This document shows positions 1 through 8,554 of a DNA stretch of 46,449 bases, piece after piece; the stretch's first letter is position 1, and the number at the start of each line of letters is the position of its first letter. The DNA comes from Chitinophagales bacterium. Its GTDB lineage: Bacteria; Bacteroidota; Bacteroidia; Chitinophagales; UBA2359. The stretch spans positions 1-46,449 of the forward strand of contig JAEUUX010000120.1 of assembly GCA_016787295.1 (NCBI GenBank), in the 5' to 3' direction. Position numbers and translations under genes: made by a program. Below the pieces are notes generated by a model, which had not been told where the DNA came from, ran no database searches, and saw nothing but the letters and a program-made list of their open reading frames with translations.

Positions 1-2
1 CG

Positions 3-845
3 ATACGCGAGCAGATTCTACCTGCCCAGCATCCCGATTTGGCAGATGTTTATATGAACTTGGGAAATAACTATGCATATTTGGCTCGCTACGACTCTGC
101 TTTAATCTACTATGAACGTTGTCGCGTGATATGGGAACAAATCCTACCACCTCAGCACCCCGATTTGGCTACCGTATACATGAACATGGCTACTACTTAT
201 CTGGGACTAACACAATACAACACTGCCTTAGCCTACTACGACCGTTGCCGTGCGATACGCGAGCAAATGTTGCCGCCACAGCACCCAAGTTTGGCAGGTC
301 TTTACATGAATATAGCTATAGTATATGACAGTCTAACGCAATATGATACTGCCTTAGCCTATTATGAACGTTGTCGTGTCATAAGAGAGCAAATACTGCC
401 GACTAAGCACCCCGATTTAGCAAGTCTTTATCTAAACATCGCTAATACTTATACAAATATAGCTCAATACGATACTGCTTTGGCTTATTATGAGCGTTGT
501 CGTGCCATAAGAGAGCAAGTATTACCTCCTCAACATCCCGGTTTGGCTGTATTATATATCAACATGGCAGAACTATATAACAACCAATCTCAATTCTCAA
601 AAGCTAAAATCTACATCGACAAATCCATAAATATTTTTCAACAGATTTTTCCTGCCGAACATCCTCATCTACGACAAGCTATAGAGTTACAACAACAGTT
701 AGAACAAAGTTTGCAAGCTACCCAAATACCTCAAACTCACCCAAATACAATTTCTTATGGAGATAAAACCGACGATTTCCTTCCAAATAATACTAATCCC
801 CAAAATAGCAAAGACATCAAAAAACAGGTTTACCTATATCCGTAA
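3..845 (+). CDS. Tetratricopeptide-repeat protein, 5' truncated
   Basis: The reading frame is open from the left edge of the window, so the true start lies outside; the first internal start-like codon (TTG at 39) is within a repeat. The protein consists of near-identical 42-residue TPR units of the kinesin-light-chain type (TPR_10/TPR_12), each with a YERCRVIxEQILPxxHPDLA core. This gives a 126-bp period in the DNA over about 1-600. The last unit is diverged (FSKAKIYIDKSINIFQQIFP) and is followed by a Gln/Asn-rich tail of about 60 residues without a recognisable domain or sorting signal. TPR arrays mediate protein-protein contacts; the partner is unknown. The high identity between units suggests recent duplication. 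The N-terminus, which would show a signal peptide or catalytic domain, is missing. Confidence 0.85.
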   Translation: MREQILPAQHPDLADVYMNLGNNYAYLARYDSALIYYERCRVIWEQILPPQHPDLATVYMNMATTYLGLTQYNTALAYYDRCRAIREQMLPPQHPSLAGLYMNIAIVYDSLTQYDTALAYYERCRVIREQILPTKHPDLASLYLNIANTYTNIAQYDTALAYYERCRAIREQVLPPQHPGLAVLYINMAELYNNQSQFSKAKIYIDKSINIFQQIFPAEHPHLRQAIELQQQLEQSLQATQIPQTHPNTISYGDKTDDFLPNNTNPQNSKDIKKQVYLYP

Positions 846-931
846 AATGCGTAATAGGGCAGTGTTGCCATTGGTAACGAAAGAAAAAAAGCAGTAAAGC
901 AGCAACAGAAAGAAAAATCAAGACAAAAAAG

Positions 932-1058
932 TGGCTGTCGCAAAAGTTCTGAAAATTATCATATTGCAAATTTAATGTTATTTATAAACTTGATTTTCAG
1001 AGGTTTATAGATAAAATTTCATTTAAAATAATGATAAAATTGACTTTTGAGACAGCCA
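932..1058. mobile_element. MITE-like remnant with imperfect terminal inverted repeats
   Basis: The stretch begins TGGCTGTCGCAAAAGT and ends with the inverse complement of TGGCTGTCTCAAAAGT: 15 of 16 bases match, about 127 bp apart. The interior is AT-rich with no coding capacity. Ends of the form GGCTGTCTCAAAAG are familiar from transposase-bearing IS elements, so this looks like a non-autonomous derivative or internally deleted relic. I see no convincing target-site duplication. It lies between the TPR gene and a convergent T9SS cargo gene. Confidence 0.5.
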
Positions 1059-1094
1059 TTATGTTAGTAACAAAATACAATTTTCAAGAAAATA

Positions 1095-1802
1095 TTATTC
1101 GACTTTTGAGAATGCCTTGCTCAAAATGGCATTGCCTTTGTTGTCAGTAATGCGAACAAAGTACATGCCTGCACTTAGACAATCAGTAGGGATATTGAAA
1201 GTTGCCATTTGGCTTGGAATGTAATAATCTTGAATTTTTTCGCCAATAACAGAATACACACCCACAAAACGAGCGTTGGTGATGTTACCTAAATCAAAGT
1301 TTAGATTATCACGAGCAGGAATGGGATAAATACGAATAGCATTTTTAGCGATATTATTATTGGTATTGCCCAAAGCGATACTACAGTCTGCAGTGGCAGT
1401 ATAAGTAATAGCAACCGTATTATTGGGGTTGTTTTGGTCAAACATAGTAATCACAACCGTACCTATCCCTGCTGTTTGATAGGGTTTGAAGTGAATATTC
1501 ATGATGGTTGTTTCACCAGAATTCAAGGTCAAACTGTTGGTGTTTTTGGTTGGTGACCAGCAAGTCACATTGTCACACACCAACGAAGACCATTCAGCAG
1601 GAATATTATTCTCGGTACGTTGCCACACAAAAGTGATCGGCTGGGAGGAAGTATTAGTGATGCTCGACTCTATGACAATATCGCTCATTTGGCAACTTTC
1701 GGTCATAGTTAAGGTGGTGGTGGTATTGACTTGTAAGTTTTGTGCCAACAACTGTATTCCACACAATAGTAAAGAACATAATAAGTAAAGCGTTTTTTTC
1801 AT
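1095..1802 (-). CDS. Secreted protein with C-terminal T9SS type A sorting domain
   Basis: The start is placed at the ATG at 1802 because it gives a classical signal peptide (MKKTLYLLCSLLLCGIQLLA, cleavage before or after Q). An upstream in-frame extension to 1901 would bury it. The middle (about residues 25-150) is a beta-rich region resembling an extracellular Ig-like/DUF1573-like fold (SSQPITFVWQRT, TTIMNIHFKP); no catalytic motif is visible. The last roughly 75 residues have the T9SS type A pattern: IYPIPARDNLNFDL, VYSVIGEKI, LSAGMYFVRI, KAFSK. Such proteins are exported by Sec, then passed across the outer membrane by the Por/T9SS machinery and anchored or released. Function is unknown. 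Single gene. Confidence 0.75.
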   Translation of the reverse strand: MKKTLYLLCSLLLCGIQLLAQNLQVNTTTTLTMTESCQMSDIVIESSITNTSSQPITFVWQRTENNIPAEWSSLVCDNVTCWSPTKNTNSLTLNSGETTIMNIHFKPYQTAGIGTVVITMFDQNNPNNTVAITYTATADCSIALGNTNNNIAKNAIRIYPIPARDNLNFDLGNITNARFVGVYSVIGEKIQDYYIPSQMATFNIPTDCLSAGMYFVRITDNKGNAILSKAFSKVE

Positions 1803-2007
1803 TGCGATTCTATTTATAAAAGTAAACAATTTTGTTAATCGGGTGTTGTTTTGGCTTCCGATATACCATATAGACTCGTTAAATGTAAGAAGGTTTAGCA
1901 TTATTGGGTTTTGGGTGCAAATATCGTTATTTTTTTCAATACTTTACAAAACATTTTGGAGGTATTTCCAGAAATTATTTTTGACAACATTTTATACCCT
2001 TCAACAA

Positions 2008-2040
2008 AAAACTTCCCAAAAGGAGATTTTGGGAAGTTTT
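2008..2040 (-). terminator. Rho-independent terminator after the YceI gene
   Basis: Perfect 14-bp inverted repeat (AAAACTTCCCAAAA at 2008-2021 and its complement at 2027-2040) with a 5-nt loop. On the minus strand it runs into a T-tract. It lies 10 nt beyond the YceI stop codon. Confidence 0.85.
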
Positions 2041-2050
2041 GAAATTAAGA

Positions 2051-2575
2051 CTAACTATTTTTTACCAATTGTATTTCGCATTGCAAACGCACTTCGTCGC
2101 TCACCAGCATACCACCTGCTTCCAAAGGGGCGTTCCAAGTCAAACCAAAGTCTTTACGGTTGATTTTACCTGATAAACTGAAACCTGCCTTTGTATTGCC
2201 CCATGGGTCTGGTTGAATGCCACCAAATTCAACATCTAAACGCACTTTTTGGGTGTTTCCACGAATGGTCAGGTCGCCAGTAATGGTATTTTCGTTACTA
2301 TTGTAGGCTTCCGCCACAAAGTTGATGGTGGGATAATTGTCGCTATCAAAAAAGTCTGCACTGCGCAAGTGTGCGTCGCGCTGTTCGTTATTGGTATTGA
2401 TAGATGCAACTTTTGCCTCGAAGCGAATGGTGGCAGGATTAAAACTGTTGTCAACGGTTTCGGCTTCGCTAGAAAAATCGGTAAAAGTTCCGGTTACATT
2501 CGTAATCATGAGGTGTTTTACCTTAAAAAGAATTTCACTGTGAGCGGGATCAACAGTCCATTTGGTTGTTGTCAT
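2051..2575 (-). CDS. YceI family lipocalin-like protein
   Basis: 174 residues from the ATG at 2575; the earlier TTG is rejected. Matches the YceI family, an eight-stranded lipocalin-like barrel that binds polyisoprenoid or long-chain amphiphiles. Family signatures are WTVDPAHSEILFKVKHLMI at the start, then GTFTDFSSE, RDAHLRSADFFDSDNYPTI, GDLTIRGNTQKVRLDVE and the C-terminal GFSLSGKINRKDFGLTWN. No signal peptide is visible, as in many Bacteroidota members, so it may be cytoplasmic. It lies 44 nt downstream of the pirin-like gene on the same strand and shares the terminator at 2008-2040, so the two are probably one transcript. YceI-pirin neighbours are a common arrangement linked to stress or redox responses. 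The physiological ligand is not shown. Confidence 0.93.
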   Translation of the reverse strand: MTTTKWTVDPAHSEILFKVKHLMITNVTGTFTDFSSEAETVDNSFNPATIRFEAKVASINTNNEQRDAHLRSADFFDSDNYPTINFVAEAYNSNENTITGDLTIRGNTQKVRLDVEFGGIQPDPWGNTKAGFSLSGKINRKDFGLTWNAPLEAGGMLVSDEVRLQCEIQLVKNS

Positions 2576-2619
2576 AAACAAAGATTTTTTTGTTGTAAGT
2601 TAAAAATAATTTTGGTGTT

Positions 2620-3492
2620 TTAAACAGTCATTGGTACGTCCATGACTAAAAATTCGCTGTTTTGGGTGGCAGTAAAAACGAGTTCGGGCGTATCCCAAAC
2701 ACCCAAACCATCGCGCATTTGGAGGCTTTGTCCGTTCACGTTCAGCTCGCCGCTCAACACAAAAACATACACACCGTTACCCGCTTGTTTAGTGTGGTAA
2801 CTTTGTTCGAAACCTGCGTCAAAATCGGCTAAGTGAAACCATGCGTTTTGGTATATCCAAACCCCTTCGTCGTCGGGATTGGGCGAAACGATTTGTTGTA
2901 AGCGGTTTTTTCGGTCTTTGCTGTTGAGACTCAATTGGTCGTAGCGTGGTTTCACATTGCGTTGGTTGGGAAACACCCAAATTTGCAAAAATTTTACCAA
3001 CTCAGAACTACTTTTGTTGTATTCGCTATGTTGAATGCCTGTGCCGGCACTCATCACCTGCACATCACCATTGCGAATTACAGCTACATTACCCATGCTG
3101 TCTTTGTGTTCTAAATTGCCTGCCAATGGAATGCTAATGATTTCCATATTATCGTGTGGATGTGTTCCAAAACCCATGCCTGCTGCAACCGTGTCGTCGT
3201 TTAGGACGCGCAACACCCCAAAGTGCATACGGTCGGGATTGTAATAGTGGGCAAAGCTAAAACTGTGGTAACTATTGAGCCAACCATGGTCAGCATGACC
3301 ACGTGTGTTGGCTTTGTGTAGAACTGTATTTGTCATAATGTTAGCAGAAATTTGGGGAATATGATTAAAACCTATGATGTCTAATGGTCGCAATTCGTCA
3401 ATGTTATTGCTAATGGCGTTTGCCAAAGGATAGCCTGTTGCAAAAATACTCGTTCCCAACAAGCCTTTTCGAATGAAATCTTTTCTGTCCAT
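2620..3492 (-). CDS. Pirin family protein with an N-terminal export-like extension
   Basis: 290 residues. From about residue 55 the sequence is a bicupin of the pirin family: RGHADHGWLNSYHSFSFAHY, then HPHDNMEIISIPLAG and GTGIQHSEYN. These carry the His/Glu residues that bind the metal in the N-terminal cupin; a C-terminal cupin follows (VYVFVLSGELNVNGQSL). Pirins bind Fe(II), and some have quercetin 2,3-dioxygenase activity. The first 30 residues (RKDFIRKGLLGTSIFATG) resemble the charged n-region plus hydrophobic segment of Bacteroidota Tat/Sec leaders but lack a strict twin arginine, so export is uncertain. A promoter-like TATCTTTG lies at 3538-3545 on the minus strand. It heads the pirin-YceI pair. 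Confidence 0.88.
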   Translation of the reverse strand: MDRKDFIRKGLLGTSIFATGYPLANAISNNIDELRPLDIIGFNHIPQISANIMTNTVLHKANTRGHADHGWLNSYHSFSFAHYYNPDRMHFGVLRVLNDDTVAAGMGFGTHPHDNMEIISIPLAGNLEHKDSMGNVAVIRNGDVQVMSAGTGIQHSEYNKSSSELVKFLQIWVFPNQRNVKPRYDQLSLNSKDRKNRLQQIVSPNPDDEGVWIYQNAWFHLADFDAGFEQSYHTKQAGNGVYVFVLSGELNVNGQSLQMRDGLGVWDTPELVFTATQNSEFLVMDVPMTV

Positions 3493-3537
3493 AACTTACA
3501 ATAAAGGATTTGTGGTGCTACAAATGTTTTGATATTG

Positions 3538-3545
3538 CAAAGATA
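3538..3545 (-). promoter_or_regulatory. Candidate -7 box for pirin-YceI
   Basis: TATCTTTG on the minus strand, 46 nt before the pirin start, matches the Bacteroidota -7 consensus TAnnTTTG. No clear -33 TTTG was found at the expected distance, so support is limited. Confidence 0.4.
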
Positions 3546-3714
3546 CGGTATTGGAATAGCCCATTCCATTGAACTAGATTAAGAAATGCGATTCTGCGAT
3601 ATTTTTATGATATAAGTTCGTCACAATACTATAAAATTGGGTTTGAAATACAATTCAGTAAATCCAAAATTATAACCTAAATTAGGCAAGACTTTGACAC
3701 ACGAATAACAACGC

Positions 3715-3752
3715 AAAAAACTATCCCTTCGAAGCGAAAGACTTTGAAGGGA
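3715..3752 (-). terminator. Terminator after iscU
   Basis: Stem formed by TTATCCCTTCAAAG and CGAAGGGATAG on the minus strand, with a short loop and a trailing T-run (complement of the A6 at 3715-3720). It lies about 50 nt beyond the iscU stop. The rest of 3493-3805 holds the pirin leader and AT-rich sequence; I see no gene there. Confidence 0.75.
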
Positions 3753-3805
3753 TAAGTTTTTTGTTCAACACGAAATACAATATGGATAGGGTTAGCAGGA
3801 GCATG

Positions 3806-4225
3806 TTAGTGTACGATACTTTCTTCGAACACCAAAGCCTCCATACCATTTTTGGTACGATAGTCGTTGATAGCGGCTTTGATAGCGTCTTCGGCAAGCA
3901 CCGAGCAGTGGATTTTGACGGGTGGTAAACTCAATTCTTCCACAATGTCCATATTATCTATGGAAAGGGCTTGGTCGACGGTTTTGCCTTTGAGCCATTC
4001 GGTGGCTAAGGACGAGGAAGCGATAGCCGAGCCACAACCAAAAGTTTTGAATTTGGCATCGGTAATAATACCGCTTGTTTCGTCTACTTCGATTTGGAGG
4101 CGCATCACATCGCCACATTCAGGCGCGCCCACTAATCCTGTTCCCACTGTTTTTTTGCTTTTGTCCAATGTTCCTACGTTGCGTGGGTTTTCGTAGTGGT
4201 CAATAACTTTATCTGAATATGCCAT
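3806..4225 (-). CDS. iscU: IscU-type Fe-S cluster assembly scaffold
   Basis: 139 residues, the usual IscU length. The three scaffold cysteines are present: C37 in GAPECGD (with the accompanying Asp), C64 in FGCGSAIASSS and C107 in the LPPVKIHCS motif, which is the docking site for the HscA-type chaperone in characterised homologues. The protein assembles [2Fe-2S] and [4Fe-4S] clusters from sulfur delivered by a cysteine desulfurase. It lies 52 nt downstream of the dprA-like gene on the same strand. No iscS, iscA or hscA is nearby within the window, so the isc genes are dispersed or iscS lies elsewhere. Confidence 0.95.
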   Translation of the reverse strand: MAYSDKVIDHYENPRNVGTLDKSKKTVGTGLVGAPECGDVMRLQIEVDETSGIITDAKFKTFGCGSAIASSSLATEWLKGKTVDQALSIDNMDIVEELSLPPVKIHCSVLAEDAIKAAINDYRTKNGMEALVFEESIVH

Positions 4226-4277
4226 AATATAATAGGGGGTGTTTTTTTATATTGATTTAGAGGGGGTTTATCCTTAC

Positions 4278-5246
4278 TTAAAAAATAGTCAACTCTTTGG
4301 TTGGTATCTTTTTAGTAGTTTTGGAAGATACTGGATTTGTTTTTTGTTGTTCAGCGGTTGTGCTACCACTTATGACATTACCTTGTTGGTCGACAGCAAC
4401 TGCTCCTTTTTCAATTAGGAGAGTATTAGCATTTTTTTCTCCTAGCTGTGGATAACGCACAAAGATGACTCTTTGCTTTTTGAGACCGTCCATGACTCCT
4501 GCCCATGTGCCACCACTCTCTGAAGATTGTGCTACATATATTTCTTTGGCTAAGGCATAAATAATTGGGTTTCGCGCCATAGCCAAACGGACACTCCAAA
4601 CAGATTTGGGGTGAAAAGTACTAAGCACCAACACGTCGCCGTTCACTATGGCTTGATAATACTTTTTGATACCCGCTCCAAAGGTCATGACTCCTTGTGG
4701 TAATACAATGATGCTTTGCCCTTTGTGTTTAATCGCGCTGTCTAAGGCTTGTTTATCCACACCTTTTGCAAATCCGCTTACGACGACTTTGGAGTGTTCA
4801 GAAGCTTTTTGAGCTACATTATCTGTGAACTCCAACGAGGTGGCATCGGCATCACGGCTGCCAACTACTGCAATACTGTTTTCGGATAAGATTTGCTTAT
4901 TGCCTTTAATATATAGGATAGTAGGAGCATTAATTTTCAGGTTATTTTTCAGTGTTACAGCATAGAGAGGCGAATTGATAGGGATTATTTCGAAGCCTTG
5001 TGATAACAATTCTTCGGCTAAAAAAGCATTGTTAGGTAATTCCGTTTTAGCGATTTGTAGCGCTGCAATGTCTGTATCGGACAAAGAAAACCTATTTTTC
5101 CATTCGTTTTCAGTATGGAAAAAGTGTTCTAAGGTCATTTGATGGTCATGAACAATTTTTATGACCAAACGGTTAATTTTTTCTGCTCCCCATTTAGGCA
5201 GGTGCGCCATTGTTATCCAATAGGGAACTTCGGTATGTTGTTTCAT
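4278..5246 (-). CDS. DprA-like Rossmann-fold DNA-processing protein (atypical)
   Basis: 322 residues. After a helical N-terminal part of about 105 residues comes a DprA/Smf Rossmann domain: SIAVVGSRDADA (about 124-135), SGFAKGVDKQALDSA (157-171), IIVLPQG, and ESGGTWAG (243-250), then NTLLIEKGAVAVDQQGN. Classical DprA loads RecA on incoming single-stranded DNA during transformation. This protein departs from the classical sequence: SGFAKGVD replaces SGLARGID, the LSE-P region is LSTFHPKSVWSV, the usual RNR is ARN, and no clear C-terminal winged-helix domain follows. It may therefore be a DprA-like paralogue rather than the housekeeping copy. It lies between rmuC and iscU. Family certain, role uncertain. 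Confidence 0.8.
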   Translation of the reverse strand: MKQHTEVPYWITMAHLPKWGAEKINRLVIKIVHDHQMTLEHFFHTENEWKNRFSLSDTDIAALQIAKTELPNNAFLAEELLSQGFEIIPINSPLYAVTLKNNLKINAPTILYIKGNKQILSENSIAVVGSRDADATSLEFTDNVAQKASEHSKVVVSGFAKGVDKQALDSAIKHKGQSIIVLPQGVMTFGAGIKKYYQAIVNGDVLVLSTFHPKSVWSVRLAMARNPIIYALAKEIYVAQSSESGGTWAGVMDGLKKQRVIFVRYPQLGEKNANTLLIEKGAVAVDQQGNVISGSTTAEQQKTNPVSSKTTKKIPTKELTIF

Positions 5247-5332
5247 ATATCACCGCCTACAGTTTTTGCAATTACTAAAGGTGCTATTTACAGCAATAAC
5301 ATAGCAAAATACCAAAGCTAATTTTCAGCGCA

Positions 5333-5340
5333 CAAAGATA
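5333..5340 (-). promoter_or_regulatory. Candidate -7 box upstream of the dprA-like gene
   Basis: TATCTTTG on the minus strand in the 139-nt gap between rmuC and the dprA-like gene matches TAnnTTTG. The -33 element is not evident at normal spacing. Confidence 0.35.
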
Positions 5341-5385
5341 CAGACAAAAAACAATTAACAGAAACTTTTGTTTAAAATTCTGGTA

Positions 5386-6462
5386 TCAAAACAACTTATT
5401 AGGGTTTGTGGGCGGGAGTTGGTTGATATTCGTCACGGCTTTGTCTATGCGGTCAAATTCGCGGCGAGCTTGGTCATATACCGTTTGGGTGCTTTGCAAC
5501 TGTTTGCCCAAACGCAAAAAATGTTCTTCGTATTGGTATAAATGGCGTTGCAGTTCGGTTATTTTTTGCAACACATCTTTGACCGACTCTTCAATTTGTA
5601 GGGCTTTTAAACCATGTAAGACCGTCTCCAAATAAGCATAAAAAGTGCTGGGCGACACAATAATGACTTTTTTCTGAAAAGCATACACCACCAAATCGTG
5701 TTGCGGGTCGTTGCTGTTGGCAGCGCTATATTGGAGCAAATAATGATACACTCCCTCCGCAGGCACAAACATCAGCGCAAAATTAGTGGTGTTTTCGTGT
5801 TGCAAAACATACTTAGCTGTTTCATCGATTCGGGCTTTGAGGTCGGCTCTAAATTGTTTGTCCAACAGTTTTTTTTGTTGTATGTGTTCTGCATTTTCTA
5901 AGCGTTTATATTGTTCCATCGGAAATTTAGCATCGATAGGAATGATTTTGTCTTTAAAAAATATCGCTGCATCTACCACAACACCACTCCTAAAACGGTA
6001 TTGTAACTGAAACTGATTGGGTGACAAAACATGGCTTAACAAACTGTCTAACAAAAATTCGCCGATGATACCACGTTGTTTGGGCGAAGCAAAAAGGCGT
6101 TCTAAGCCGCGCATTTGTGCCGTCATGCTCAACACCTGTTGGTTAGTGTCTTCTATATGCACTAGTTTTCCGGTAATTTGATGCATTAGCGACGCGCTTT
6201 GTTGTTGTTGTTCGAGCAGTTGGCGCGTATTAAACTGTTGGTGCGTTGCCAATTGACGTGTAATATCATCTAACCTATCATTGATAAGTTGTTGGTGGTG
6301 CAAACCATTTTGGTTGAGTTGTTGTTTCAATTCGTTGACCAAGTCCAACAAAACCGCTTCGGAAGTGCTGGCAGGAGGACGTTGCGATTTGATTTTATCG
6401 GCTATCAAATAGACCAATACCGCCAATAAAAGGATAAAAATCAGTAAAAATTCGGTAGACAT
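5386..6462 (-). CDS. rmuC: DNA recombination protein RmuC
   Basis: 358 residues. It has an N-terminal transmembrane anchor (about residues 4-22, LLIFILLLAVLVYLIA), a long Gln-rich coiled coil (about 40-125), then the RmuC domain: RGIIGEFLLDSLLSHVL, VVVDAAIFFKDKIIPIDAKFP, NFALMFVPAEGVYHYLL and VYAFQKKVIIVSPSTFYAYL. The central part has a restriction-endonuclease-like fold in family models (the IPIDAKFP stretch carries the D-x-K-type acidic/lysine pair). In E. coli, rmuC limits rearrangement between short inverted repeats. It is the first gene of a minus-strand run with the dprA-like gene and iscU. Both rmuC and dprA act on DNA, which makes their adjacency plausible functionally. Confidence 0.92.
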   Translation of the reverse strand: MSTEFLLIFILLLAVLVYLIADKIKSQRPPASTSEAVLLDLVNELKQQLNQNGLHHQQLINDRLDDITRQLATHQQFNTRQLLEQQQQSASLMHQITGKLVHIEDTNQQVLSMTAQMRGLERLFASPKQRGIIGEFLLDSLLSHVLSPNQFQLQYRFRSGVVVDAAIFFKDKIIPIDAKFPMEQYKRLENAEHIQQKKLLDKQFRADLKARIDETAKYVLQHENTTNFALMFVPAEGVYHYLLQYSAANSNDPQHDLVVYAFQKKVIIVSPSTFYAYLETVLHGLKALQIEESVKDVLQKITELQRHLYQYEEHFLRLGKQLQSTQTVYDQARREFDRIDKAVTNINQLPPTNPNKLF

Positions 6463-6577
6463 ATACTGTAGACTTAAAAAATAGCGTTATTTTGATGACA
6501 AAATGATATTGAGGCTGCAAAAAATGACAAAAAAGGCGTAATATTGCGCACCTATTGGCAAACTAAGCCGTAAATGT

Positions 6578-7423
6578 ATGACAATTCTACGAAATATCCA
6601 ACTACAAGGTCAACATCGCCGCCCCATTCTGACCGATGTATTTTATATGCCCTCCGAAAAAGCGCTACCGGTCGTCATTTTTGCGCATGGTTTTAAGGGT
6701 TTTAAAGATTGGGGGAATTTTGATTTGGTTGCACAACAGTTTGCTGCGGCAGGTTTTGTGTTCGTCAAATTTAATTTTTCGCACAACGGCACCACGCCGC
6801 AAAATCCCACCGAATTCACCGATTTACCTGCTTTTGGACAAAATAACCATTGCATCGAGTTGGACGATTTGGGAAGCGTTATCGATTTTGTGTCCGATAC
6901 CTTGCCTTTGCTTATGGCTCCGCAACCAGTAGATGTGCGCCAAATCAGCCTCATTGGGCATAGTCGTGGTGGTGGCATTGCTATCATCAAAGCCGCCGAA
7001 GACTTGCGCATTAGTCGCCTTATCGCTTGGGCATCCGTACATCAATTCGGTGGCTGGCAGATAGGCAATATGGACGAATGGCGCGACAAAGGCGTGCTAT
7101 ATATTCCCAACACGCGCACAGGACAAGCCATGCCTTTGTACTATCAATTGTGGGAAACTTTTGTTGCCAACCAAGACCGCTTAGACGTACAACATGCCGC
7201 TCGCAGTTTGAGGATACCATTTTTGATTATACATGGACAGAAAGATGCGACCGTACCTTATCAAGCCGCCGAAATTTTGCACCAGCATTGTCCACATAGC
7301 CAATTACTTTTGTTGCCCACCGCTGACCATGTTTTTGGAGCAACACACCCTTGGCACCACAACACCTTGCCCGCCGATGCCGTGTCTTTGGTAGAAGCTA
7401 CCCTTGATTTTTGTCGAGGATAA
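6578..7423 (+). CDS. Alpha/beta-hydrolase (dienelactone hydrolase-like)
   Basis: 281 residues, no signal peptide. Visible hydrolase features are the oxyanion-side HGFKG (37-41), the nucleophile elbow GHSRGGG with S129, the acid D223 in GQKDATVP and H251 in TADHVFG, giving a complete Ser-Asp-His triad. The overall layout fits the dienelactone-hydrolase/prolyl-peptidase-like branch of cytoplasmic serine hydrolases. The substrate cannot be predicted. The next gene begins about 40-55 nt downstream and is probably cotranscribed. Confidence 0.85.
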   Translation: MTILRNIQLQGQHRRPILTDVFYMPSEKALPVVIFAHGFKGFKDWGNFDLVAQQFAAAGFVFVKFNFSHNGTTPQNPTEFTDLPAFGQNNHCIELDDLGSVIDFVSDTLPLLMAPQPVDVRQISLIGHSRGGGIAIIKAAEDLRISRLIAWASVHQFGGWQIGNMDEWRDKGVLYIPNTRTGQAMPLYYQLWETFVANQDRLDVQHAARSLRIPFLIIHGQKDATVPYQAAEILHQHCPHSQLLLLPTADHVFGATHPWHHNTLPADAVSLVEATLDFCRG

Positions 7424-7464
7424 TCAAAAAGTGGAACGATTTTTGCTGTATTTTTCACATCTCA

Positions 7465-8424
7465 ATGCCTTTTTGCAATATGTCCCTTTCCATCGAATTT
7501 TTTCTAATCCCTCTTGCAATTATTATCATAACTGCTATTTGGGGCAAAAAGTTGAGTTACTACCTACAAAAATCTCCTATCCTTGACCCAAGTTTTTTGA
7601 CTTGGGTGCTTTGGTGCGCTATAGCTTGGGTAGTAAAAGATGTCCTAAATTTGGAATGGCAGATTTTCTATTCCTTTACCCTCACTCCTTTGGCTCTTTT
7701 AGTAGCCCAAAAAATGTTGGAATACACCGAAGAAAGTAAAACATTGGAGCTAAGGGCAAGTTTATGGGTATTGGGCGGTGGTAGCCTTATTATGTTAGCC
7801 AGTTTGTGGGTTGCCATTGACGCACTGCGCGCCAATGATTTTATTTTTAAAATCTATGGCTACGACTATTACGTTAATTACTACTATATCATTATAGGCG
7901 CTTTGGCACTGATAGCACTTAACGAATACCACCAAATTAGCACTTGGTCCGACAAAGTTGCCATTCTTTTAGTGGCTTTGCTGTTTGGACGTTTTGTGGC
8001 AGGCGTAGCGGGAGCGCCTTGGGAATGGTTTTCTGTCTTATACGCCACTTTTTTATACTATGCTATTTTCAATATCGCCTTCATAGAAGAACGCTTGCCT
8101 TTGCGAGCCGTATATATAGTTGTGGCCGCTTTGGTACTAATCCCATTGTGTTTAGCCATCGATTTTGTCCGAACTTTGGGCTATTATGCCATGTACATAG
8201 CTTGCCTATATATTGCGGTGGTTGTTTTTCGCTATATCTGGAATTTGGAATTTAAACGGCGCTCGCGTTGTCCACATTGTAGCGGCTGGGGAAGTGTGTC
8301 GGCACGTCCTTTCTATACACCTTGGTGGGCTATTGGAAAGAAATATAGTCCAAGCAGTAATCCGTGTCCTAAGTGTGAAGGCAAAGGCTGGAAGTATAGA
8401 TATGATGACCTTTTACATCAATAA
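7465..8424 (+). CDS. Polytopic membrane protein with C-terminal DnaJ-like CxxCxGxG motifs
   Basis: I do not recognise this family. About nine hydrophobic segments are visible, from FFLIPLAIIIITAIW near the start to YAMYIACLYIAVVVF, followed by a basic stretch. A short cytosolic-looking tail carries two zinc-finger-like knuckles, CPHCSGWG (about residue 269) and CPKCEGKG (about 301), 32 residues apart. This is the CxxCxGxG pattern of the DnaJ cysteine-rich domain, here with two rather than four copies. The start is taken at the ATG at 7465; the ATG at 7480 is equally plausible because it directly precedes the first membrane segment. A TTG at 7411 would overlap the hydrolase. The terminator at 8511-8549 follows. 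It may form a zinc site that senses or recruits a client protein, but that is inference. Confidence 0.65.
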   Translation: MPFCNMSLSIEFFLIPLAIIIITAIWGKKLSYYLQKSPILDPSFLTWVLWCAIAWVVKDVLNLEWQIFYSFTLTPLALLVAQKMLEYTEESKTLELRASLWVLGGGSLIMLASLWVAIDALRANDFIFKIYGYDYYVNYYYIIIGALALIALNEYHQISTWSDKVAILLVALLFGRFVAGVAGAPWEWFSVLYATFLYYAIFNIAFIEERLPLRAVYIVVAALVLIPLCLAIDFVRTLGYYAMYIACLYIAVVVFRYIWNLEFKRRSRCPHCSGWGSVSARPFYTPWWAIGKKYSPSSNPCPKCEGKGWKYRYDDLLHQ

Positions 8425-8510
8425 TATGTTTAATAAAAACAAAAATAGCTTGCACAATTTTTGATTTTGATGTGACAAAGCTATCACAACAAATTTTAAA
8501 AAACGTAATC

Positions 8511-8549
8511 AAAAAAAAATGCCATGCGTTGCTGCGTGGCATTTTTTTT
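8511..8549 (+). terminator. Bidirectional Rho-independent terminator
   Basis: A-tract, stem AATGCCATGC / GCGTGGCATT (one G-T pair), 6-nt loop, then a T9 tract. It lies 87 nt after the membrane-protein stop. Confidence 0.85.
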
Positions 8550-8554
8550 ATTGG

